Below are positions 13,019-19,231 of a stretch of DNA of 23,715 nucleotides, one piece after another. The stretch is taken from IMG/VR virus record IMGVR_UViG_3300048839_000691, positions 1-23,715 of that record, one strand, 5' to 3'. The stretch is from a virus. The translations under genes and the position numbers were made by a program. Under the pieces are notes generated by a model. It was given only the letters and a program-made list of their open reading frames with translations, did not search any database and had not been told where the DNA came from. Positions within the stretch are counted from its first letter, which is position 1, and each line of letters begins with the position of its first letter.

Positions 13019-13047
13019 TTGAACTTTTCCCCAAACTACATTAAAAT
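13019..13047 (+). promoter_or_regulatory. Promoter of the lysis/late region
   Basis: TTGAAC (13019-13024), a 17-bp spacer and TAAAAT (13042-13047) make a good sigma70-type promoter. Transcription should begin at about 13054, at the foot of a 10-bp hairpin. Confidence 0.68.
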
Positions 13048-13054
13048 CCAATTA

Positions 13055-13310
13055 CGGTGAGTGGTTACACGACGCCACTCACCGCCCACCGCCGCTTTCA
13101 TCGCCACTTCATGACAACAGCCAGCCGGGAAGCCCGCAGCGGGGCTCCATTCCTCGTCAATTGTGCCCGGTGTCGCGCCTGTGTGCTCTGCGGGGCAAGG
13201 CAAAAGCTTTATAGCCGCGACAGGCTGTAAACTCCTTTCTCTTGGTTCCACCAACCTACGGCGCCGGTTTGCAGAAGAGCGCCGGCGCCGTAGGGAGGGA
13301 AGGCGGAAAC
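13055..13310 (+). other. Structured 5' leader of the late operon
   Basis: About 255 nt without a supported gene. It starts with a 10-bp stem (13055-13064 with 13075-13084) directly at the predicted transcription start. It contains further GC-rich complementary stretches (for example AGCCC/GGGCT near 13130-13147). It ends with a 13-bp perfect stem (13255-13267 with 13282-13294) just before the endolysin ribosome binding site. It could control translation of the lysis gene, act as an RNA antitermination element for the long late operon, or be a separate small RNA. No riboswitch class was recognised. Confidence 0.45.
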
Positions 13311-13703
13311 GTGTACGACCACTTGACCGACGAAAATCTACTGGCCTGGCTCCTCTGGGGCGAGGCCGAGGGTGAGGGGCCACTGGGGCAGCTTGCCGTG
13401 GCGCATGTGGTGCTCAACCGCGTGGCCAAGGCGCGTTGGTGGGGTGACAGCGTGCGGTCGGTCATTCTGGCGGAAAATCAGTTTGATGGCGTGGCGCGCT
13501 GGCCGCACTACATCGCGTACGAATCGCGCTTCATTCATCCGCCGGCCGGTAGCTATGGCGCAATCGCAGCGCTGGCGCTGGGCGGGCACACGGTGGACCC
13601 GACCGGCGGTGCGACGCATTTCCACCCGACGTGGCGGGCGAGGCCGTGGGATTTACCGTTTTTGGTGCAGATTGGCCGGCATTTGTTCTATGTGGAGGAT
13701 TGA
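13311..13703 (+). CDS. Endolysin, cell wall hydrolase of the SleB family
   Basis: This 130-residue SleB-type hydrolase cleaves peptidoglycan to release phage. The catalytic acidic residue lies in WLLWGEAEGEG near the N-terminus, followed by the family signature GQLAVAHVVLNRVAK, the NQFDG motif, ALALGGHTVDPTGGATHFHP and the C-terminal WRARPW...GRHLFYVED. GTG at 13311 is chosen because GGAGGGAAGGCGG lies directly upstream; a longer frame back to 13242 would run through the 13-bp hairpin. No signal peptide is present, so export should depend on the holin-like protein next to it. It opens the lysis cassette. Confidence 0.88.
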   Translation: MYDHLTDENLLAWLLWGEAEGEGPLGQLAVAHVVLNRVAKARWWGDSVRSVILAENQFDGVARWPHYIAYESRFIHPPAGSYGAIAALALGGHTVDPTGGATHFHPTWRARPWDLPFLVQIGRHLFYVED

Positions 13704-13704
13704 T

Positions 13705-13995
13705 ATGGAATCGACTTGGAACGTAAAACCCGTGTGGCAGTCAAAGACATTCTGGTTCAACGTGCTGGCGGCGCTGGTGGTCATCGCCGGCTATTTCGGC
13801 TTTGAAGAGTTCACCGCCAACGCCGAGATGATGGACCTGTTGGCGAAAGCGGCAGCGCTCATCATTCCGGCCGTCAACCTGTGGCTGCGCACGCAGACCG
13901 ATACCGCGGTGGCGTTCAAGAGTGAGACGGCGATTGCCCGCGCCGCGGCGCAGCGCTCGGCGCAACTAGACTACTGGGTAGGGCCGAAAGACTAG
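13705..13995 (+). CDS. Phage holin-like membrane protein
   Basis: This 96-residue protein resembles a common phage holin type: WQSKTFWFNVLAALVVIAGYFGFEEF (about 11-36) as first membrane segment, a short acidic loop, LLAKAAALIIPAVNLWLRTQTDT (about 45-67) as second, and a charged cytoplasmic tail. The NLWLRTQTDTAVAF pattern is typical of the family. It starts 1-2 bp after the endolysin stop with GTGGAGG upstream. It should form the membrane lesions that let the endolysin reach the wall. Confidence 0.78.
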   Translation: MESTWNVKPVWQSKTFWFNVLAALVVIAGYFGFEEFTANAEMMDLLAKAAALIIPAVNLWLRTQTDTAVAFKSETAIARAAAQRSAQLDYWVGPKD

Positions 13996-14014
13996 CACCC
14001 GTTAGGGGCAACCT

Positions 14015-14452
14015 ATGACCGAAGACCACATTGCAGGGACATTTGGCGAAGGGGCCGGCAACAACGCGGCCGGCAAGGACATGAGCCACGCCAGCGGAGG
14101 CGGGGCCGCGGTCAATATCCGTTTCGGGGATGACGACGCGCGGGGCGGGCGTAGACCGATCAAGACGATGGATGATTTGTATCTAGAACTGACCCGCCAG
14201 TTGCAGCGACACGCCGATCAGATGGCTGACTTGCGCGTTGAAATTGCCGGCATGAAACACGACATTGCGCGGTTTAGTACGCTCGCCAGTGCGTTCGAGG
14301 CATTGGAAAAAGAGTTCGAGGCGCTGCGCGATGAGATGGCACTGCACGGCATCGGTAATGGCACGATTATTGCCAAAGCGACGCTGGGGGTGGCCGTGCT
14401 GATCGCGCTTGCCGTGGGCGTCTTGGTTTGGATTCTGAGCAATGGCGGTTGA
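14015..14452 (+). CDS. Coiled-coil protein with C-terminal membrane anchor
   Basis: This is a 145-residue protein with a Gly/Ala-rich N-terminus (AGTFGEGAGNNAAGKDMSHASGGG). Residues 50-110 form a heptad-rich helix (DDLYLELTRQLQRHADQMADLRVEIAGMKHDIARF), and residues 120-142 are a single membrane segment (AKATLGVAVLIALAVGVLVWIL). This is the XhlA-like layout of an accessory lysis protein, anchored in the inner membrane with the coiled coil exposed. AGGGG precedes ATG 14015. It overlaps the next gene by 11 bp. Confidence 0.65.
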   Translation: MTEDHIAGTFGEGAGNNAAGKDMSHASGGGAAVNIRFGDDDARGGRRPIKTMDDLYLELTRQLQRHADQMADLRVEIAGMKHDIARFSTLASAFEALEKEFEALRDEMALHGIGNGTIIAKATLGVAVLIALAVGVLVWILSNGG

Positions 14453-14783
14453 CGACATCCTGGTGCGCGAAGTCATGCGCTACACCTATCCTGTGTTGGT
14501 GGCGACGTTCGTGCTGCTATTTATCTTCGAGTCGCTGCTCTATCGCCGCCTGGGGCGCCGGCCCGTGCGCCTGGCGCGGTCGGTTGTCTGGGCAGCCGAG
14601 ATCCTACGGTACGCCACGCTGAGCATCACGGCCGGCGCGGAGCCACTGCTGAGCATGGATGCGGTGCGACCCTATATTGCGCTGTTGAGTTGTGTGCTGT
14701 TGGCGGCTGTGCTGGCCACCGTGACGTTGAAGAGCATTGAACTGATCGCGCTGGCGAAGCGCGATGAGGACGGGCCCCGTTAG
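14442..14783 (+). CDS. Two-span membrane protein of the lysis cassette
   Basis: This is a 113-residue protein with two hydrophobic segments (about 16-35, YPVLVATFVLLFIFESLLY, and about 78-98, YIALLSCVLLAAVLATVTL) separated by a basic/amphipathic region (RRLGRRPVRLARSVVW). It ends in charged residues. It overlaps the upstream coiled-coil gene, so the two are coupled. It may be a second holin, an antiholin or a membrane adaptor; the sequence does not decide among these. Confidence 0.62.
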   Translation: MAVDDILVREVMRYTYPVLVATFVLLFIFESLLYRRLGRRPVRLARSVVWAAEILRYATLSITAGAEPLLSMDAVRPYIALLSCVLLAAVLATVTLKSIELIALAKRDEDGPR

Positions 14784-14787
14784 GGCT

Positions 14788-15024
14788 ATGAGCAGGGAGC
14801 GCCTGGGGATGACTACGCGCGATGATCTAGCGCAGTGGCTGCCGATGCGTGCCGGCGGCAAACAGTGGGGCCGACTGCATCGCACGACACTGGTGTTCGA
14901 GGTGGGGCGCGGTGACTGGCGCTTCGAGTTTGACATTGTGGCGTCAGCCCGTGAGGGCCGGCCCGTGGTGCGCCGGCGCCAGTGTGGTGATCCTATTGAC
15001 GATGACAGCACGCATGTGCTATAG
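14788..15024 (+). CDS. Small hypothetical protein before the tRNA
   Basis: This is a 78-residue basic protein. It contains GGKQWGRLHRTTLVFEVGRGDWRFEFDIVASAREGRPVVRRRQ, an alternating pattern suggesting a small beta-barrel, and an acidic C-terminus (DDDS). ATG at 14788 is used; ATG at 14809 behind GGGAG is also plausible. Its stop lies 7 bp before the tRNA, so both are probably on one transcript. No family is recognised. Confidence 0.55.
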   Translation: MSRERLGMTTRDDLAQWLPMRAGGKQWGRLHRTTLVFEVGRGDWRFEFDIVASAREGRPVVRRRQCGDPIDDDSTHVL

Positions 15025-15031
15025 TTTTTGC

Positions 15032-15104
15032 AGCGGGATAGAGCAATTGGCAGCTCGGCGGTCTCATAATCCGCAGGTTGGCGGTTCGAGTCCGTCTCCC
15101 GTTA
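15032..15104 (+). tRNA. tRNA with anticodon CAU (Met type)
   Basis: A full cloverleaf can be drawn. The acceptor AGCGGGA pairs with TCCCGTT at 15097-15103 (one G-T). The D stem is GAGC/GCTC, and the anticodon stem GCGGT/TCCGC has a U-U at its inner pair. The loop is CTCATAA with anticodon CAT at 15065-15067. The variable loop has 5 nt, and the T arm is GGCGG-TTCGAGT-CCGTC, followed by discriminator A. CCA is not encoded. The first pair is A-U, unlike the mismatched 1-72 of initiator tRNA, so it is an elongator Met type, or Ile2 if C34 is converted to lysidine. Confidence 0.9.
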
Positions 15105-15107
15105 CAC

Positions 15108-15155
15108 GTCTTATATAACAAGACTTAAGGTGCACCGAGGAGGGGACGCCCTCCT
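15108..15155 (+). other. Two small hairpins following the tRNA
   Basis: GTCTT/AAGAC (15108-15112 with 15120-15124) starts four bases after the tRNA and may guide 3' processing. AGGAGGG/CCCTCCT (15138-15144 with 15149-15155) has a 4-base GACG loop. A weaker CTTA-GGT / ACC-TAAG pairing (about 15124-15173) could enclose the second hairpin. The role is unknown. Confidence 0.4.
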
Positions 15156-15182
15156 TAAAACCGCATAACCTAAGAGCGCACG

Positions 15183-15218
15183 ACGCCTACGATCCAGCAA
15201 TGGACGTAGGCGTTTTTT
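15183..15218 (+). terminator. Strong rho-independent terminator after the tRNA
   Basis: Perfect 9-bp arms ACGCCTACG (15183-15191) and CGTAGGCGT (15205-15213) with a 13-base loop run into six T residues. It ends the lysis/tRNA transcript. The next gene needs its own promoter or antitermination; no clear promoter was seen in 15219-15285. Confidence 0.9.
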
Positions 15219-15338
15219 GTCTAAACTGCGCGTAGCCAACGATAGGCGACCACCGGCGCGCTAGCCAGGCTGATCGCCTGGCGGGTGGCACGGAAAATTG
15301 AAATCAAGTTGGACGTAAACTGTACTGGAATTGGCCCG

Positions 15339-16472
15339 ATGGCAAGCAAGGCAACGGCAGCTCAACCAAAGATGGATAGCTTCCCGGAGATCACGGTCCG
15401 CCTGGCTGAGTACACCGCGCACCCATCGAACTACAACACCCACCCCGCCGCCCAAATCGACCGCCTTCGCGCCTCGCTGCGCAAGTTTGGCCAGCCGCGC
15501 AACATCGTCGTTTGGCGGCGTTTCTTCGTGGCCGGCCACGGCCTGGCGCAAGCGGCCGCGGCGGAAGGGTGGGAGACGCTGCGCGCCAACGAGATACCCG
15601 CCGATTGGGAAGAGGCGCGGGTGACCGCGTTTCTGGCGGCCGACAACGAGTTGGCCCGGCTGAGTGATCCGGACCAGGCCGCACTGGCGGCGATCCTTGA
15701 CGACGCCCGCCGGTTTGATCCCGACCTCCTGACCGCCATCGGCTACAGCGCCGGCGAGTTTGAGGCGTTGCTGGATGCGGTGGGCGGGCTAGATGCTCCA
15801 GTTGCAGGCGATCCGCCGGCAGTTGCGGCGCCAGTCGAGCCGCCGCCTGACGACCAACCCGCGCCGCTGCGTGCGCCCGATGCGGTGTGGCCCTCCGACA
15901 ACGAGTGGGGCATCCCGCTGCTCGACCTCAACCGCCAGGCGCTCAGCTTTGACCAGCCCTGGGCGATTTGGGGCGCGGCCGGCCGCAAGGCGCGCATGGC
16001 TGGCACCTGGCTCTTTTACACCGAGGATTACCGCTATGAGGCGCTGTGGACCGACCCGACGCCAGTGCTGGCGACCGATTGCGTGGCCGCGGTCGAGCCG
16101 AATTTCTCGTGCTACGAGAATATGCCGCCGGCCGTGGCGCTCTGGCAGATCTACCGCAAGCGCTGGATCGCGCGCTGGTGGCAGTCGCAAGGCGTGCGCA
16201 TCTTTGCGGATCTCAACGTGGCCACCAACCATTACGCGCTGAATCAGCTCGGCATTCCAGCCGGCTGGCGGGCCTTTGCCACGCGTGGCTACACGGCGCG
16301 GCTCGATGCGACGCACCTGGAGTATGAGCAGGCCTGCCGGATTGCCGGCGAAGGCGTGACACCGCTCTTTCTCGTCTACGGCGGAGGTCGGGCGGTAAAG
16401 GAAGAGTGCCAACGCATGGGCTGGCTATGGCTGCAAGAGGACATGGATACAGCAAAGGGCCGGGAGGTGTAG
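15339..16472 (+). CDS. ParB-like domain fused to DUF4417
   Basis: This is a 377-residue protein from ATG 15339 (395 if GTG 15285 is used). The first part is a phage ParB/sulfiredoxin-type domain: ITVRLAEYTAHPSNYNTHPAAQ, then FGQPRNIVVWRRFFVAGHGLAQAAAAEGW, then a helical ADNELARLSDPDQAALAAIL segment. After a Pro/Ala linker comes a DUF4417 domain: WLFYTEDYRYEALWTDP, PNFSCYENMPPAVALWQIYRKRWIARWWQSQG, IFADLNV and a final GGGRAVKEECQRMGW. DUF4417 has no established function that I know of. A 7-bp hairpin (15264-15270 with 15276-15282) abuts the GTG at 15285, which makes that start less likely. It is the first gene of the packaging operon. Confidence 0.8.
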   Translation: MASKATAAQPKMDSFPEITVRLAEYTAHPSNYNTHPAAQIDRLRASLRKFGQPRNIVVWRRFFVAGHGLAQAAAAEGWETLRANEIPADWEEARVTAFLAADNELARLSDPDQAALAAILDDARRFDPDLLTAIGYSAGEFEALLDAVGGLDAPVAGDPPAVAAPVEPPPDDQPAPLRAPDAVWPSDNEWGIPLLDLNRQALSFDQPWAIWGAAGRKARMAGTWLFYTEDYRYEALWTDPTPVLATDCVAAVEPNFSCYENMPPAVALWQIYRKRWIARWWQSQGVRIFADLNVATNHYALNQLGIPAGWRAFATRGYTARLDATHLEYEQACRIAGEGVTPLFLVYGGGRAVKEECQRMGWLWLQEDMDTAKGREV

Positions 16473-16475
16473 ATC

Positions 16476-16700
16476 GTGGCGAAAGGTGGCGGCAGTGCAG
16501 GCAGAAACAACGCCGGGCAGCGCGCTCGGGTGGGGAGTACCATCGAAATCGGTGGCGACTTCACGCCGATTATTCGGGGTACTGTCCTCAGTGTCAGCAG
16601 TCAGGGCATTGTGATCCAGCCGACCAACGTGCGGCCGGGTTCGTTCGCCGATCGTCCATCGTTGATTGGGCGGCGCACTGATTTTCGGGTGATAGGGTAG
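16476..16700 (+). CDS. Tagged protein 1: Gly-rich N-terminus plus small beta-type domain
   Basis: This is a 74-residue protein from GTG 16476 with GGAGGTGTAGATC upstream. It begins MAKGGGSAGRNNAG, matching the N-terminal tag of the next two genes. The remainder (STIEIGGDFTPIIRGTVLSVSSQGIVIQPTNV...GRRTDFRVIG) alternates polar and hydrophobic residues and is likely a small beta-barrel. No family is recognised. Its last codons and stop are the source of the sequence duplicated before tagged protein 3. It lies between the ParB-DUF4417 and terminase genes. Confidence 0.68.
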   Translation: MAKGGGSAGRNNAGQRARVGSTIEIGGDFTPIIRGTVLSVSSQGIVIQPTNVRPGSFADRPSLIGRRTDFRVIG

Positions 16701-16749
16701 ATCATGGCCAAGGGTAGCGGTTCAGCCGGCAGGGGCGGTGGTGGCGGTG
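16678..16749 (+). repeat. 72-bp leader/tag repeat, copy 1
   Basis: The stretch from the end of tagged gene 1 through the start and Gly-rich tag of tagged gene 2 matches 17091-17162 at about 69 of 72 positions. It covers the ribosome binding site GATAGGG, the TAGATC spacer, the ATG and the codons for MAKGSGSAGRGGGGG. Confidence 0.85.
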
Positions 16750-17084
16750 GCGCGGCGACGGCGCGCGGTGTGACTGGTCCCGAAGCGTTGACGCCGGAGA
16801 ATATTCGTCAAATCGCACTGGATCTCGCCGGTCAGAATGTATTCGACGTGGGGGACGGGGTGCGCGTCGCCGATCTGCGCGAGGCGTTTTACAACCGATT
16901 CGATCCGGCCGGTCGCACGAGTTTCGAGGAGTTTGATCGCCGCGTTCTCAACATGACGCTAGACACGCCAGACATTCGCCTGATTCGTGTGGACGATCCG
17001 CAGTCGCGGACAGCGCGGGATCGGGCCTTCGCCATCACGACGCCAGACGGGGATCGCCGTGATATTTTGTATCTTCGCCGGTGA
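16704..17084 (+). CDS. Tagged protein 2: Gly-rich tag plus winged-helix-like domain
   Basis: This is a 126-residue protein. Residues 1-18 are the tag (MAKGSGSAGRGGGGGG...). After ALTPENIRQIALDLAGQ comes GVRVADLREAFYNRF, SFEEFDRRVLNMTLDTPDIRLIRVDDP, and then TARDRAFAITTPDGDRRDILYLRR. This order (regulated start of a helix, a helix with FDxxLxxL, then two strands with DDP and RRDILYL) resembles small winged-helix modules seen in phage and accessory proteins; I do not recognise a named family. ATG at 16704 follows AGGGTAGATC. It could be a DNA-binding or ejected protein; neither is shown. Confidence 0.68.
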   Translation: MAKGSGSAGRGGGGGGAATARGVTGPEALTPENIRQIALDLAGQNVFDVGDGVRVADLREAFYNRFDPAGRTSFEEFDRRVLNMTLDTPDIRLIRVDDPQSRTARDRAFAITTPDGDRRDILYLRR

Positions 17085-17090
17085 AACGCG

Positions 17091-17162
17091 CTGATTTTCG
17101 GGGGATAGGGTAGATCATGGCTAAAGGTAGCGGTTCAGCCGGCAGGGGCGGTGGTGGCGGTG
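17091..17162 (+). repeat. 72-bp leader/tag repeat, copy 2
   Basis: This is the second copy of the repeat at 16678-16749. Its first 24 bases reproduce the last codons and stop of tagged gene 1 although they are non-coding here, so the segment arose by duplication or recombination, not by selection on protein sequence. Confidence 0.85.
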
Positions 17163-17506
17163 CGGCGCCGGCGGCCGGTGGCAATGGTGGCGGCGTGGCC
17201 GGCGCGGCGTTGGCCGAGGCGGCGTTGCCTGAGTTTGCCGCGGCCGCGGTCGCGGCGGCGCGGTCTGTGCCTATCGATCAGCGCTACGGGGCACAAAAGG
17301 TGCTGATCGCCGATGCCTACGCAGCGCTCGCTCGGGGTGGCTCAACCGTCAGCGTCGATCTATTCAAGGATCGCTTGCTTGCGGCGCATCGGCGTGGTGA
17401 TATCACACTAAGCCGCGCCGATGCGCCGCTTGACGGGGTGACGCGGCAGCGATCCCAGATCGACTACTTGAACGCCACGTATCATCTAATCCGTCTGGAT
17501 AGCTAA
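17117..17506 (+). CDS. Tagged protein 3: Gly/Ala-rich tag plus winged-helix-like domain
   Basis: This is a 129-residue protein. The tag MAKGSGSAGRGGGGG is followed by a Gly/Ala linker to about residue 40. The C-terminal domain reads RYGAQKVLIADAYAALARGG, VSVDLFKDRLLAAHRRGDITLSRADAPLDG and QRSQIDYLNATYHLIRLD. The pattern FKxxLxxxHRxGxxxLSRAD and then a Tyr-His strand is a recurring winged-helix-like module in phage and defence-related proteins. It is probably a distant relative of the domain in tagged protein 2. Its stop overlaps the terS start (TAATG), so it belongs to the packaging operon. The function is unknown. Confidence 0.68.
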   Translation: MAKGSGSAGRGGGGGAAPAAGGNGGGVAGAALAEAALPEFAAAAVAAARSVPIDQRYGAQKVLIADAYAALARGGSTVSVDLFKDRLLAAHRRGDITLSRADAPLDGVTRQRSQIDYLNATYHLIRLDS

Positions 17507-17994
17507 TGGCCGCTGAATGGGAAGCCCAAGCCGCGGGCGAGCTGGCGCGGCTCACGGAACCGCACGCCGCGAAGAAACGGGCAACGGTGATTGCGCTGGT
17601 GGACACCCGGCTCGCCGGCCGCAGCGAGGAGACCGTCTTCGGGCGGCCGGATACGTGCAGCCGCAATACCTATCACGGCAAGTGGAAGAAGGATGCGGTC
17701 TTCGCCGATGTGCTCGACAAGGTGACCGCGGCGGCGTGGGAGTGGCATGGCGGCCGGGCCGTGCGGGCGCTGGCGCAAGCCGCGGAGCGGTTGGCCTTGG
17801 CGTCGCCGGCGGCGGTGGTCAAGGTGATCGAGGTCATGACGACCAGCCTGGATGCGCAAGCCGTGTTGCGAGCCGCCTTCGGCATTCTGGATCGGGCCGG
17901 CGTGGAGACGGCGAGCAAGGGGCCGTCAGGGGTAGCAATCCAAATCGAGTATGCCGACACAGACATTGACCCTGACCCTACCGAAACGCCTTGA
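17506..17994 (+). CDS. terS: Terminase small subunit-like protein
   Basis: This 162-residue protein lies directly upstream of the large terminase and overlaps it by 44 bp, the usual place for TerS, which selects phage DNA for packaging. Residues 20-70 (KKRATVIALVDTRLAGRSEETVFGRPDTCSRNTYHGKWKKD) look like an HTH, with a helical oligomerisation region after it (GRAVRALAQAAERLALASPAAVVKVIEVM) and an acidic tail (YADTDIDPDPTETP). The assignment depends on position and architecture more than on a strong sequence signature. Confidence 0.75.
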   Translation: MAAEWEAQAAGELARLTEPHAAKKRATVIALVDTRLAGRSEETVFGRPDTCSRNTYHGKWKKDAVFADVLDKVTAAAWEWHGGRAVRALAQAAERLALASPAAVVKVIEVMTTSLDAQAVLRAAFGILDRAGVETASKGPSGVAIQIEYADTDIDPDPTETP

Positions 17995-19231
17995 TTGGCA
18001 AAATCAAGTGGTTAGAGAAGCGCGGCGCTTTAACGTGGTGGACATCGGCCGCCGTGCCGGAAAAACAACGCTCGGCATTGATCGCATGGCAACCAAAGAA
18101 ACGCTATCATTGCCGGTCGGGTGGTTTTCGCCCTCGTACCGCATGCTCTTGGAGGTGTGGCGCGCGGCGGTCCAAATCTTCGAGCCGATTACGACCCGGC
18201 GCAGTGCGCAGGATAAGCGGATTGAGCTACTGCCCGGCGGCGTGATTGAGTTCTGGAGTCTTGACAACCCTGACGTGGCCCGCGGCCGGCGCTATCGGCG
18301 GATTATCGTTGATGAGGCCGCCATGATTCCGGCGCTCATGGATGCGTGGAATTACGTGTTGCGGCCCACCTTGACCGACTTTCGCGGGGATGCCTATTTC
18401 CTGAGCACGCCCAAGGGTCGCAACGGGTTTTGGCAGATGTACCAGTGGGGCATCGACCCCGAGCGGCCTGAGTGGGCCAGCTGGCGAATGCCGAGCTATG
18501 TCAACGACAAGATCGCCCGGTCCGAGTTTGACGCCATGAGCGAAACGTTGCCGGAAATGGTGTACCGGCAGGAGATTCTCGCCGAGTTCCTCGAGAATGA
18601 GGGATCTGTCTTCCGCAATATCGGGGCGTGCATGGATGCGCCGCTGAACGCGGCGCCAGAGGCGCATGAAGGCCACAAGATCGTGGCGGGGTGCGATTGG
18701 GCGAAACAGTCCGACTACACCGCTTTTTCGTTCGGCTGCATCGACTGCGGTTGCGAAGTAGATCGCGACCGCTTCAATCAAATTGATTACGCGTTCCAAA
18801 TGGAACGCCTCAAGCTGCTTTGTAATAAGTGGCAACCGGAGGCAGTGTTGACCGAATTAAATTCGATAGGTCAGCCCATATTTGAGCAACTACAGCGCAC
18901 CGACCTGCCCGTGGTGGGCTTTGAGACGACCGCCAGCAGCAAGCCGCCGCTCATTGAAAACATGGCCTTAGCGCTCGAAAAGACGGAATGGCAGTTCCAG
19001 GCAGATCCCGTGTGGACGGGTGAACTGGAAGCCTACGAGCGGACGGTCAGCCCAACCACCGGCCGCAGCTCCTACAGCGCGCCGGAAGGGGGCCACGATG
19101 ACACGGTGATGGCTCGTGCGCTCATGCTGTGGCAGGCGCGCCAACCCGAGAATGTCGCCATGCGCCAAGCCCGCGTTGCCGGCCGCGGCGGCCGCGCCGA
19201 CATCCGCAGCGCCCGGAGGCGGCGACCATGA
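17951..19231 (+). CDS. terL: Terminase large subunit
   Basis: This 426-residue packaging motor has an ATPase and a nuclease. Walker A is GRRAGKTT (33-40). Walker B with its catalytic glutamate is RRIIVDEAA (D121, E122). The coupling motif is YFLSTPKG (149-156). The RuvC/RNase H-like nuclease has D249 in VAGCDWAKQSDYTAF, E302 in LTELNSIG and the DD pair in EGGHDDTVMA (383-384). The tail is short and arginine-rich. The start lies inside terS, and its stop overlaps the portal start as ATGA. All active-site residues are in place. Confidence 0.96.
   Translation: MPTQTLTLTLPKRLDWQNQVVREARRFNVVDIGRRAGKTTLGIDRMATKETLSLPVGWFSPSYRMLLEVWRAAVQIFEPITTRRSAQDKRIELLPGGVIEFWSLDNPDVARGRRYRRIIVDEAAMIPALMDAWNYVLRPTLTDFRGDAYFLSTPKGRNGFWQMYQWGIDPERPEWASWRMPSYVNDKIARSEFDAMSETLPEMVYRQEILAEFLENEGSVFRNIGACMDAPLNAAPEAHEGHKIVAGCDWAKQSDYTAFSFGCIDCGCEVDRDRFNQIDYAFQMERLKLLCNKWQPEAVLTELNSIGQPIFEQLQRTDLPVVGFETTASSKPPLIENMALALEKTEWQFQADPVWTGELEAYERTVSPTTGRSSYSAPEGGHDDTVMARALMLWQARQPENVAMRQARVAGRGGRADIRSARRRRP

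Noticed and set aside
13085-13160. Cobalamin-riboswitch-like words in the late leader (GCCAC, AGCCAG, GGGAAGCC)
   Set aside because: The B12 box and core order do not match; only short GC-rich words are similar, which is expected by chance.
13160-13262. Possible second tRNA (CTGTAAA loop and GGTTCCACC T-arm-like motif)
   Set aside because: The flanking bases do not form the required anticodon and T stems, and there is no acceptor stem.
15789-16412. Long leftward frame opposite the ParB-DUF4417 gene
   Set aside because: Antisense shadow; the sense frame has conserved domain motifs along its whole length.
17081-17092. GTGAAACGCG as a parS half-site
   Set aside because: Single arm at the end of a coding sequence, with no complementary arm.
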